Shown here: positions 34,123 through 45,886 of the stretch, piece after piece | How positions within the stretch are numbered: position 1 is the stretch's first letter | How the letters are laid out: each line of letters starts with the position of its first letter | Assembly (NCBI GenBank): GCA_047495785.1 | Contig: JBLDXI010000015.1 | Location: 5,146,001 to 5,210,000 of the forward strand | DNA length: 64,000 bases | Direction: 5' to 3' | DNA from: Lepidodermella squamata | Taxonomy: Eukaryota; Gastrotricha | Translations under genes and position numbers: made by a program | The notes under the pieces: generated by a model | Databases searched by the model: none | Seen by the model: only the letters and a program-made list of their open reading frames with translations | Told to the model about the DNA's origin: nothing

Positions 34123-36376
34123 CTAGACGATCAATGGGTTTGCTCTACCAGCACTAGCTAGGGGTGAAGCAGTCAGGCTGTTCGAACGATCTGTAAAATC
34201 ACGGCCTGGACGATCTTCGTTTGTGTACCAGGAGTTGGAACGATCCAACGACTTTGTCAACAGCTGAAACAGGCATAGAATTAGCACAATGTAAACATTA
34301 ATTATATATATAAGGCGTACTGATCTCCTCTCTTCATTCGCGGTCGTGCGGTAATTTTGCTGCGGAATCTTCGGCACCGGATCACGATCGATCGGCTTTA
34401 GCGGGTGTCGGAAGCGAATTGATAAAAAGCCAGATGCGATGACGACACTTCCTATCACCCAATACGTCATATGAGGGCCTAATGCATCCATAAGAGCAGC
34501 GCTAACGAGCGGGCCCAGCGCAAGGCCTAGGTTGTAAGAGGCGACGTAAAGCCCGAAAATGGCTCCGTAATTCGCAACGTCTTGATAACATACGTCGACA
34601 ATACGAGCAAGCAGCGGAGTAATTACACACCTGTCATAATTTCAAATAAACTACCAATATAGTTAAGTATATTCGATTTCCATACGTGAAAAGTCCCAGT
34701 CCGACACGGCCGATGCAGTCAGGCAATATGACGAGCCACAATGTCGGCATGTAGGTGTAACCTATGCTACATTACATTACACATGTAGGTGCTACATGCT
34801 ACATTACCTATGAGTCCTATGCCGTAGAGGAAGAAGCCGACCATTGACAGAATCCATGGACGAATGAAATTGGCGAGGAAGAAGCCGGAAATCGTCTGCG
34901 AGCTGAGCTGAGCTGCTGCTCCGCACACCAGAATGACGCCAATCTGCCACTGATCAGCTCCGTACCTTTAAATTACAATTATTAGCCAATTTTTTCTCAT
35001 AAATGGAAAATAGCTGACTTGTCTAAAACAAAGGCAGGCGAAGTTGCCATGAGAGCGCCCAAGGCCCCGTTAATAATTAAGGATGAGAGCAAAGCGACGA
35101 CGACATCTGGGTTTGAAAGTAGGCTGCAATAGATGAACTTGGTTTCCCGTAGGCATTCTTTAGCACTACGATTCGCGTGAGGTGGTGGCGGTGTGTTCTC
35201 AGCATCGACGTAGATGCATCGCATCAGCAGGTCGAGTAACACGAGGAAGGCGAGAATAAGGAATGGGGTCTGACGTCCCGAAAAGTTGTACAATGTCGAT
35301 CCGAAAGGCATGCCTAGAAGGAGACCCAGGGTGAGGCCGTCGTAGGCCAAGCTGTTCGCCCGGTTCCGTTCAGACTCGATCGTAAACACTGATGTGAGCA
35401 ATGCAAGCCCAGCCACAACAGAAAGACTCGAGCCAACGGCCTTTTCATTCAGGAGTTATTATTATGAGTTATTTAGCCATTTATAAGGGATGAAAAACTT
35501 ACTTGAACAACTCGAGTCACGGCTAGCATCCAGTACCAGGGACTAAAAGCAAAACCGAGCGTGGCGACGAAGGTCGACATGGAGCCAACAATTAGAGGTA
35601 TGCGATGTCCATACCTTGAAAAATGAAAAGGCATAGTTCTCGCTTGCGAAATGCTTGAAATCAACCTGTTGACAATTAAACCAGATAAGATGTTGGAGAA
35701 AATCTCCGCTGCTGGTTTGAGCGAGAATAGGGTTGACATTTCAAGTGCGTAGGCCAAATAAGGATCGGTAATTTCAGCCATCTCGTCGTCCATTTCGGAT
35801 GCCGATCTATTGAAACAGTTCACTGTTTTTCCGGTTATGTTCACGTGAAATGTCGTAAAATTCAGGCGGACAAAAGATGTGTTAGAGCGGCTTAAAGAGT
35901 CGGCAAATTGATCACATACTGCAGTTGAATTGACCTGAACATGATCTCGCGGCTTATGGTGCGCACTAGCAATCATTGCGATCTTTTTATCGTCCTCTGG
36001 CCTTTGGAAGGAAAAAGCCCCCGCCAAGAAGCGTTCTGTGGCATTAGGCTGCATGACTGAGTACACCAGTGGAGGCAAAATGGGCTCTAAACCAAGCAGG
36101 AATAAATGAGAAATTTTAAGAAAGGTCAGGCGGAAACTTGCCCACTGATGTTATTAGCATGAGATCGAGCATCATGGCGATGAAAACGATTAGAACTACG
36201 AGAACCTTGGTCCTTCGGAACCTATACCAGCATCCTTTGTCATTCCTATGCCTAATGCTGCTTGGCGAAAGTTTCGTGCCGCAGGTTGATACCTCCTTCT
36301 CTTCCACTTCAGTCGCTGCTGCTTGATCGTTAGCCGACTGGTTCCTGGTAACTGAAACCGCCGGTGGGGGAGCCAT
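34123..36376 (-). CDS. SLC18-family vesicular amine/acetylcholine transporter-like protein
   Basis: Eight exons join in phase: 36142-36376, 35666-36086, 35503-35614, 35019-35440, 34808-34965, 34686-34761, 34321-34630 and 34123-34263. The protein is a 12-span major-facilitator of about 620 residues. Family marks: TM1 VLIVFIAMMLDLMLITSVEP with ILP, a long lumenal loop with at least six N-glycosylation sites (NATE, NST, NTS, NFT, NIT, NRS), AVGSSLSVVAGLALLTSVF and the GMPFGSTLYNF motif. SLC18 proteins load monoamines or acetylcholine into synaptic vesicles in exchange for protons. The TM1 aspartate is kept, but the acidic residues expected in TM7, TM10 and TM11 are not seen, so the substrate is uncertain. 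Intron 1 appears to use a GC donor (GG then gcaagt). Confidence 0.85.
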
Positions 36377-36939
36377 TTAAAAAGTTAGAACGCTGGTCAC
36401 CTATGAATAAGATTATTCGCTTTTATCAGGTTCTAATACTCGGCCAAAGATTAATCGGCCAAAAAAACAAGAAAAGCTATGCACGCGCCAGCCAAATTTG
36501 ATCAGCAAACTGCGGCTCACTTTTGATTACGCAATCAAAGCACGCGATCAATCTTTCAGTGACGGCGCGTGGCAATTGCGCGCTCTTTTTTCAAGGTCAT
36601 AGTTGGTCGAGTTTCTTCGGCATGCGCCTAGCCTATTATGCCCTCGATTCAAATAACGGCAATTCAGTTTTGCACAAAATGAAACATTTATTCAACTGCT
36701 TCTCTTGCTTCGATAAAATAGTCGACTTGTTATGCAAAAAAGCGCGATTGCTAAATAGAATTTTTAATCAGTAAAGTACTCGGAATAAAGAACGTTTTAC
36801 CGCCTCAGCTACATTGTTCAATTACGCAAGAAGTATATTTCATAAGACATGAGAATTCAAGAGGTTCAGTTTTTGCTATTATTCCAGTTTTGACACCGAG
36901 GATCCTTATTCAGAACACTATTCATAATTCAGCTATTTC
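36377..36939. other. Upstream region of the SLC18 gene
   Basis: Contains the presumed promoter of the SLC18-like gene and the 3' flank of riboflavin kinase. Short overlapping open frames only; nothing recognised. Confidence 0.5.
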
Positions 36940-37600
36940 TCATGCACAACCACTACAGTGTTCACAAGGAATATCAAGCACTGGTTCCGTCAGTTTATTG
37001 GTCTCGTCGTCGAGAAACGGATATTTCGGAGGATTCGACCTCACGAAGAAGTCGCTCGACCGAAGCCGCTCGTAGACCGGTTCTTGCAGCTTTTCTCGCG
37101 CGAACTTGATATCGTTAGCGATTGCTTCAATGAGCTCATCTAAAATAAATTCAAATAATAATAGGTACATCAACAACAACAACAAAACAGATGAACGAAC
37201 CAGTTGATGAGAAGTTTTTCTGTTCACGAATGTATCCAGCTAGGCATACGCGAAGCTCTGCACCGTAAAAGTCATCAGGAAAGCTCTGTAGAATGTGCAC
37301 TTCCAAAGTCCGCTTTGTATTTTTGTAAAACGGATTCCACCCAATGGATGCAACTGCAGGATACACCGTGATATTAGTGCAATCCGCTGGCGATGGATTG
37401 TCATTCGAATGTCCATTTTGTGCAGCCGCCGTCCCATTTTGAGGTCGAATGGATGCGAAACCAAAGTAAACACCGCACTGTACATTTTGTGGTAAATTTC
37501 CCACAACACAGTCCGGGAGGTTCGCGGTAGGAATGCCTAATTGTTTGGAGCCACGACCAAAGCCATGAACAACTGTGCCCCGAGCAAACAACGGCTGCAT
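36940..37600 (-). CDS. RFK: Riboflavin kinase
   Basis: Two exons (37201-37600 and 36940-37139) join in phase. The enzyme phosphorylates riboflavin with ATP to make FMN. The fold is complete: the nucleotide/flavin motif GFGRGSKQLGIPTANLPD near residue 14, GVYFGFASI, VASIGWNPFYKNTKRTLEVH carrying the catalytic region, and DFYGAELRVCLAGYIREQKN. A helix (DELIEAIANDIKFAREKL) follows. A lineage-specific insert of about 25 residues lies between GFASI and VASIG, and the tail has a cysteine-rich end (CEHCSGC). Animal RFK is monofunctional, as here, with no FAD synthetase domain. The start is the first ATG before the FAR-GTVVHG motif. Confidence 0.96.
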
Positions 37601-37787
37601 TATTTAATAGCTAATATAAATTACCTATTCAAAAAGGAGACACGAATAGTTGATTGTTGCTTTCAATTAGGCATCAAATACCACGAATGTTGCAGCCAGT
37701 ATAATAAATATCACACGATAACAGATAATAAATATCACAGATATATTCAATAATGAGATCATTGAAATCAGGCAACAAATAAAAACT

Positions 37788-39874
37788 CTACAGTTCAGGA
37801 ATGGCAGCGGCGTTATCCGCTGTGGTCGATGAGTTGAGCGTTCGACGAGCGATTTGCCTAACGCTTTGCGAGAAGATTCGCTTCGTTTCGTCAAGCAGAT
37901 TTTCAAACAATGCCAATTCTGATTTGCGTTGCTGCGCAGATTTTTCCAGTGCCAATCGGTACGATGCACGTTCTTCCTGTAGCACCTCAACTCTGAACAT
38001 TGAAAGGCGTTGAATTGATAGCTCAAGTTGTAAATTAATAAATCATACCTCGCTCGAAGATCTTCAAGCTCGTTAAGTGAGACTTCGGTACGATGGCGCT
38101 GACTCGCATCATTGCCACCGCGGCCGGTCGCTTTTTCCAGGTCGAGCTTCAATTTGCCGATTTGCTTTTCGTGTAGGGCTTGTTGCCGTCTGCTGGCCGC
38201 CAACTCAGCTTCAACGGCTAATTTTTCCTCAGTTAACTTGTCCAGCTGCTCATGCAGCAACCTAACTGTTTCAGAAAGTCGGGCGCATTCGAGACTCGAA
38301 GCTTGTTGCAACCCACGCAGCTCGACCACTTCACACTCAAGGTTCGTCAATGGCCCAGTAGTTTCCAAAGAGCCATTAGCTCGCACTCCATTGGCCGACC
38401 GACTACGTTCCAGTTCTTGCTGAAGTCGGTCGATTGTCGCTTCGAGTTCCGCTATCTTTCTGCTATCTGCTGAATTACGCTGAGCGCCACTTCGACTTTC
38501 GCTGCCATTCGCAACCTTCAATTTGCTCGTTGCGCGAGCCGAATCCGGCATTGTTAGAGCATTCTGACGAAGAGCTTCTTGCTGCTTCATTAACATTTGA
38601 ACAAATTCGTCATCATGGCGACTTTTGTCAAGAAGCTGTTCGACACGTTCCCGGAGGTTCTTAACATCTTCTTGAAGTGTTTTATTGCGAGCTTTTGAAG
38701 CAGCCAATTTCTGTTTTGCATCCTCAAGATCGCGCAAAGTTGCTTGCTTTTCGGCAAGAGAACGCTCTTGTTCAGCCCGGCGTTCTTTTTCGAGGCGGCG
38801 CAGCATTTCGACTTGACGAGTATTCGCAGCAGACTGCCGAGTCGACGTCTCTCCACCATTGATCAGCGAGTCAAAATCTCCCATGTCAGAATTTCCAACA
38901 GGTAGCCGCAAGCTTGCCGTTTCAGATAGTCCACCCAATTGTGCCTTCAAATCAGTCAACTTTTTCTGCAGCACTTGAATTTGCTGAGCTCGACCTTTCC
39001 AGCCTGGCTGACCGTCAGACCGCAGCAGGGCATGGATGTCGACCCCGTCGCCCACTTCTTGCGATAACACTTTCACTGCAACTCGAGTTTCACGTCGCGC
39101 TTCATCCAGCTGGTTACGAAGGTCTGTAACCCGAGCTTCCGCCTGTTTAGCACGATCGGTAGCCATCTTGAGGTCACTCTCCAATTTTTCCTCGTGAGTT
39201 GCAATCACTGCAGCCGGGAGAGCTTCGGTAGGCTTACTAGAAGCTCCTCTAGTGGTCTGCTCCAACTCTCGAACTTTCGACAGATAAGACTTGGCTTTAT
39301 TCTTCTCGGACTCGACTAAATTGGAAAATGAGGTAAAGTAATGTTCATCGGACAAGAGGAACAAAAATAACCTTCAGCAGTGAGCTCTCTAACACGCTTG
39401 CTAAGCTCAACAATTTTCACGGCCACAACCTCATTAGTAATACCAGTGACGCCTGAAAACAAGGTGTATTACAAATTGGTTATGGCAGCATGATCGAATC
39501 TTTAACATACCAACAGTTTCAGCTTCTTCGTTGAATTTTTTCATTCGCTTCAACTCGACGTCTTTCTCGCGCAACAAGTTATACAACCTGGCACATTCAT
39601 TTTTCAGGTTCTACAGCATTAATTGAAATTGTTGTCATTAAGAGATCAGAAAAATTTCACAGCAAAGCCAACTCACGCAAATTTGCTCATTCAAATGATC
39701 GACGAGTTCATCAGATAAGCCAAAGCCAGGTGCTTTGATATCGTTAGGTTTAGATGCAGTACGCAGTTGGAGATCATCGCCCGACCGTTCCATGCTGCTG
39801 GAACGTATAGCAGATCCCAACGGCTTCAACGCACCGTTATCTCGTTTTTGAGGTTCAGCACTTGATTTAGACAT
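37788..39874 (-). CDS. CCDC13: CCDC13-like centriolar satellite/ciliary coiled-coil protein
   Basis: Six exons join in phase: 39677-39874, 39511-39610, 39372-39452, 38049-39316, 37788-37992; the first three code for a short N-terminal region (LSDELVDHLNEQIC, ECARLYNLLREKDVELKRMK). The long exon is nearly continuous coiled coil. The family-defining stretch is VAVKVLSQEVGDGVDIHALL followed by GQPGWKGRAQQIQVLQKKL, which matches CCDC13. In vertebrates CCDC13 sits at centriolar satellites and is needed for ciliogenesis and genome stability. The length, about 615 residues, is near the family norm. Its minus-strand ATG lies in MSKSSAEPQKRDNG. Five exons are listed with certainty; small extra exons are not needed to keep the frame. 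Confidence 0.85.
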
Positions 39875-42419
39875 TGGATCGTGTAATTTGTACTCTACTT
39901 ATTTTCAGTTACAATTTAGACATTGAAGGCGTCATCTTCTAAATAGAATAGTAAAATATAAGTACTCAAGCCATATAAATAAGTAGGATATTTCAGAGAA
40001 AATAAATATTATGAGGAAATAACCCTACATACGCGAGCTGCAAAACAACATTTTCAGATACCCAAAACCTTTTCACGAATGCGATCCGTTCACACTGAAC
40101 AAAATATCTATCCTGATGGACCACTCAGGAAATGAGTAGCTAGGGATACTCTTTGGATCATGTGGTAATTCGGTAAATACTAGTTACGTCCAAGACATCT
40201 AGGTCATATTATTTATAACTACTTATTACCCCTACAACTAATAGAATAATGGAAAATCGTATTGAATGTTTGGAAAAATTTACTCTTCTGAGTAGGTTGG
40301 GGGACACATATTTGGCTAAAATCCCCTACGTACTAATCAATCTTTCTTTTTTCAAAACCATCTTTCTCTTTCTACAGCTTCCAGTAGATTTCGCAGCGCG
40401 CAAAAATTGCGAAAATAATTTACAAATATTAATTGCGGATAATAATTAATTTGCTCATATAAATAAATACAGATTCGATAATTAAATAGTCAGCTGCCAA
40501 TTCAGTAACATACTAGTTTCGGTCTTGCAGCAGTATTAAAGAAGTTTTAAAGAAGGTAGAACATTTTGCTGCGTAGGAGGGAGGAGGATAAAAAAAGCAT
40601 GCGACATCCATAAGTCTTGAATCTGACTAGCAAAAACGGACTAGAAGAAGCAAATGTTCTAGCAGATAAATTCAGGATTCGAGGCTCGAGGCTCTCTTAA
40701 CGCAGGGATGCCATTTCATCGCAAATGATCGATCGAAAACACCAATCCTTCACCATCACCCTGAAGCATCACAAAAAAGCTTGCTTAGAAACATTCATTA
40801 ATTATTGACATTAATTATTCTTTTAATATTGCAGATGAACGTCATATCAAAATTTGATTTATTTTACATCTGATGATTACTTATTTAATGAAAATAGATA
40901 ATTAGCATATGGAGGGTATCAAAAACGAGAGGCTGAGCTAACGCAGGGGGCCAAAAACAGAGAATCGTGTCAGATTTTTCGTTGCCATACCCCTCCTCAC
41001 TTGGCTTGTGCAGGCGCTCACCGCTCACGTCAACGCCAAAGGCCATATGCGATGATCAAAAGCCGTTGACACTAATGGACCCGCAGCGCGCTGAAAGGTC
41101 AAAACGTGACCCCTCGGCCCTCGGCCCTCGTGGACATGAAAGATCACCCTCCTTTCCTCCCACTAAGTGTGACTGTTGATCATTTTGGAGCGAAGGGTGA
41201 ACGACGTCAATTGTCAACTACTTTGTACTTTGACTACTAGCAGCTTGACTGATACTTGATACAGGTAACTTTACTGTGGTGTCTTTTTGGCCGACTTGAG
41301 AAATAGTTTCAGAGGTTCAGAAAACTCCTAGAACTACGAACTCACGTTTGAAGGTTGAAGTATTTATATGCTTAAGCTGATCGATCGTCTTATGCGAATG
41401 CCTTTGCATGCATCTTTAATTTGAAGCGTTCACGTCTAAAACGCCTTGAGGACATCACTCATCACTACTCATTTCTTAACTCCTGACTCGACTGCAATCT
41501 GGAGAGGACTTTCGGCAAATCCTTACCATGTACATTTTGAATCTTTGTTCGAGATTTCGTTTTGATTCGAATCCAAATGGTCCAAATTTTGATCCTGTTG
41601 TCACTGAGAAGTATTTAATTTTTAATCCATCAACGTCTTTGATCTTTGAGGCGCGCTTACTGCGCAACAAATTGTCGATTCTTACTGTGACTGTGACTCT
41701 GCTACTTACAGAGCTTTTTTACTTTCATCAATTACCTACCTACAGTTGAAAGCGGAAGAATTTTCTTACAAAGTTAACCCGTTTTACTCATATTTTTATG
41801 CTGAATTTATTTATACTGAAGCTTGTCATGAAGAGAAACCGCACTGATCACTTTATCAGTGTCAAACAGGCGCAATGTGACCTAATTCCGAAAGAGTTTA
41901 TGGAGTGATTTTCTATGCGAGTACGAGGAATTTTCCGGCGTGACGCTAGCCAGTATGATTACTTTGTTGTTCGCAAATTTAGTTTTGCTTACTCACCAGG
42001 GCCAAGGCGGAATTGGTTCTACCCTGCTCGGTAGGTAGCGTTCATTATCTAAGGCACTGGAATCAGTTCAACTTACGCCCAACTACACCCAACGAATTGT
42101 ATGTTAAATGGAACAATTAATCAATTCATTATTTTGATAATTTGATAATTGATAAGTTATAATATCCAATCTGAAAATTTCTGATGTGAGTCTTCCTCCT
42201 TTTCCTATTATCTATTTCGCTAAATTAGAGATTGTATGAAGAACAGGCAACACATGCTAAAAAGTCTCTTAATCTTGCCGCAAGCTTGAGGGTATCAGAA
42301 TTTTCAAATTTATAGGTTGGAATAGCTCTTGTCGAAGCATTCGGCACATCGACGTGATTTTTCAACATTGGCTTCTTATTACATTGTGGAATTCGTTGCT
42401 TTAGTTAGCATTTTATAAA
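39875..42419. other. Divergent intergenic region
   Basis: It lies between two divergently transcribed genes (CCDC13-like and AP180-like) and so should hold both promoters. AT-rich with short frames at 40249-40449, 40967-41179 and 41528-41749, which look like chance. No element recognised. Confidence 0.5.
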
Positions 42420-45400
42420 ATGAACGTTGTTCAAAATTTGATGGGAGGCGGAGCAACACAGAGTCTCGCTGACCGTCTTCAAGCCGCCAAATGCAGTATC
42501 ACAGGTCAAGGCTTGGCGAAAGCTGTTTCTAAGGCCACGACCGAGGAAATCATTGGTCCAAAAAGGAAACACGTAGACTGTATGCTTTCGACATTGCAAA
42601 TAGATTAGCAACCATTTATTGCCGGTTATTTTTCAAGATTTGGTACAATGCACAAATGAGCCAAATATCTCGATTCCGCAAATGGCGGACCTTCTCATGG
42701 ACAGGTCTAAACATGCTAACTGGGTTGTCGTTTTCAAATCTCTGACGACAATTCATAATGTCATGAACTATGGCAACGAGCGTTTTACTCAATATATTGC
42801 ATCGAACAACTATTCCTTCAACCTGTCAGCATTCACAGACAAAACCTCACAACAAGGTAATAGGCTTTATTTATTTCATCGAAGTTATTATCATTGAATT
42901 CGATGGCAAGGGTACGACATGTCGAATTTTATTCGGCGATATGCAAAGTATATCAACGCCAAAGCAACTTCCTACCGCGAAATGGCCTTCGATTTTTGCA
43001 AAATTAAACGAGGGTTTGTGACTTGAAGAATAATTATTTGTGCTTGAACATGATTATGCTTTTGTTTATTTTAGGAAAGACGACGGTGTTCTGCGGACGA
43101 TGCCGACTGATAAACTGTTGAAAGCCATGCCGGTTTTGCAACAGCAAGTCGACGTTCTTTTGGAATTCGAAGCCAGCCCCAGCGATCTGACGAACAGTGT
43201 AATTAATGCGGCTTTTATGTTGCTTTTCCGCGATTTGATACGCCTGTTTGCGTGTTACAATGACGGCATAATCAACACTCTGGAAAAGTACTTTGACATG
43301 AACAAAAAGCAATGCCGAGAGGCTCTCGATATTTATAAGAAATTCCTTGCTCGAATGGACAAAGTGGCAGATTTCTTCAAAGTAGCAGAAAAAGTCGGTA
43401 TCGACAAGGGCGAAATTCCTGATCTCACCAAAGCGCCTGCTAGTCTCCTTGAAGCCTTGGAGCAGCATCTTCAGTCCTTAGAAAGTAGGAAAGGTGGTCG
43501 TAAGGGGGGTCCTGGGGCCCTTCCCGAAGCCACATCTGCCGCTCCGACGTCGACAAGTAACTATTTTAAATTCTTGCTTAGCCTCCATTACCATAGTTTT
43601 TTCAACAGCCACTAGCAGCGCTCCTCTAACTGACGAAGCACGGCGTTTGGCGGCTCTCGAAGAAGAACAACAGCACTTGAGCCGGTTGGAGAAACAAAAA
43701 GGGGGTTCTGGTAATCACACTCCCTCAGCTGCTGGCCCAGCAGCAAGTGCCGCTGCTCCTGGTAATACCGGTGATTTGCTAGGTATGTTTTAGAATATGT
43801 TTTTATGAATGCATAAAAATGGGCTTTCTTTTGCTTTGTAAACTGACTCGGCTTCTTGAATCACCATAAACGGTGGCTAACTTGAATATATTTATTGTGT
43901 AGCTCGCCCGCGTAATACAGGATTCACAGGTTCGTTCATTTGGGTGATTTCTAATGATCGAGGGTTTTTTTACTACTATTACTGCTGATACTGTAACTAC
44001 AATTCTTTCATTTCAATGCAATCGCATTCGATCAATGCACGGCCTGTTAACTTGATACTACTCATACTGCTACTATTCGCAAAGCCGAGATGCGTGTTCT
44101 GTTTATTTGCGTGATGATTAGACCAAGGCGTGTGACTCGTTCCTAGCAAACCCAATAATCGATAATAGCAAGTGCTGCTTAACATAAAAAATGCCGCGTT
44201 GAACAGCGCAGGCTGGCAAAACATAATTAATATACATGGCGCATTCACATCATTATTTCAAGTTGATTTTGGACTCAACCTGCGTTGCGATCAAAGTTGC
44301 GCATTTGGCTGTGTGGGTGTGTAAGCTCTGGGTGGTTTTGCACGCTTTTTCTGACCGCAGCTACGTTAAAAAAGCTACGAATTTTCTTGGTGAAATGACG
44401 GGAAATAACGGAACTTTGCACGCTTAACTTCAGTAACAATGACGATGAACATCGCAGTTCAAAGATGATGACCATGAAATTAATTGAGGGTGATTTTTGC
44501 TTGTCAAGGTCTGGGATTCGATGCTGCTCCTCCGAAAGCGGCAGAACCTGCCCCGGCACCGGAGTCTGAGTTGTTACAGATGAATAAAAACTCGGCATTC
44601 GACTCTATTCTGGCCGCCTACAACCAACCACCGGTGCGTCCAGCCCAACCCGCTGTCATGGGAGCTCAGTTCCAGGCGTTCATGCCCGTAGCAGCTGCAC
44701 CTCCGCCAGCGTCAGCGACAAACCCGTTCATGGTCGGCAACATCACCCCTCAGTCTCAGGTGGCTCCGTCATGGCCCCCCGCCTTCCCCATCGCGGCTGC
44801 ACCCCGTGAGTTGGCTTTTCCTTTACGTTTTAGTTTGCTAATCAAGTCTTGCCGTGACAAATGTTGATTGACTGATATAATGTGTCTGTGTGGTTGTGTG
44901 TTAGCTTCTGAAGGAGCGCCCACTGACAATGCTGGCACAGAGGCGCCGCCAACTGAAGCCGGAGGTGGTTTGAATCTTACAGCCTTAACTTTCAGTTTTT
45001 ACTCTATTTGTGTCTTATTACTAGTCTGTCATAAACTGTGTTCGTCTGTAAAATTTATTTATTTATGTACGATAAATTTCATCTCCCATTGCACGCTGTC
45101 CGTTGATTAAAAGTCGCGCCTTTCGAAATCAACGCGTGAAGCAGTGTATAGGAAGTCACGTTACATCTGCTAAGTTTTGTTCCATCTCAGCTGAACATTT
45201 CATATGTGGGATACACTAAATTTCAACGCGCTTTGAAAATTCTTAGTGCATGGCGGGGAAACTCGGCTTCGAATGGCTTCAATGAATGCGTAACATTTAC
45301 ATCATAGACAAGTATTGTGTTCCCTGATGATAAACCCAATGTTTGTCTCATTATTATTCGAACGATTCACAATCGGAACAACTTGTTGATTCATTTTCGA

Positions 45401-45886
45401 TTTTTTTCAGATCCAATGGGAGCGCCCGCCGGTATGGGGTTGCGCCCGCCAACCTCGAATCCGTTCCTGTCTCCGTCGATGGATAGCCTCATCACCGCCA
45501 GCAGTGCTGGCCACTGTAAGTTTGATTCGCTTAGCTCGCTTTGCGTGCTTTGATTAACAACGCTACTAACCAAATGCCCGCTTACAGCTTCCACCGGCCC
45601 TGACGCATCTCTTTTCACTGCAGTCGGCCCTGACCCGTTCGGCTCAATGCTACAACCGACTCCTGCCGCGGGCACCCCGACGACCGCGCAAGCCGCGCCT
45701 CTTCCGTCTAGCGGCAGCCTGAACTACTTCAACGGCAGCAGCGGAAACCTCGATCAGACCCTGGCGACCCTAGCCAGCAGTCTGACGCTAGCGCCCACCT
45801 CGGCCGTCACCGCGAAACCAGCCTGGGGCGCACCGAGCGCCTCAACCGGCATGGCTGCCTCGAAAGACCCCTTCGGCGATCTCTGA
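42420..45886 (+). CDS. PICALM: AP180/CALM family clathrin assembly protein
   Basis: Exons: 42420-42579, 42638-42856, 42911-43013, 43075-43556, 43609-43782, optional 43903-43929, 44509-44805, 44905-44964, 45411-45515 and 45588-45886, all in compatible phase. The ANTH domain fills the first ~290 residues and includes the PIP2 site K-x9-KRKH ([14 protein letters not shown]) and [20 protein letters not shown]. The unstructured tail carries clathrin and adaptor motifs: DLLG, SNPFLSP and ATNPFM (NPF, EH-domain), DPFGSM and the C-terminal DPFGDL. These proteins size clathrin-coated vesicles and retrieve synaptobrevin (UNC-11 in C. elegans, LAP in flies). The tail exons are small and all phase 1, so they can be skipped freely. 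The presence of one gene here is consistent with the single copy of most invertebrates. Confidence 0.95.
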
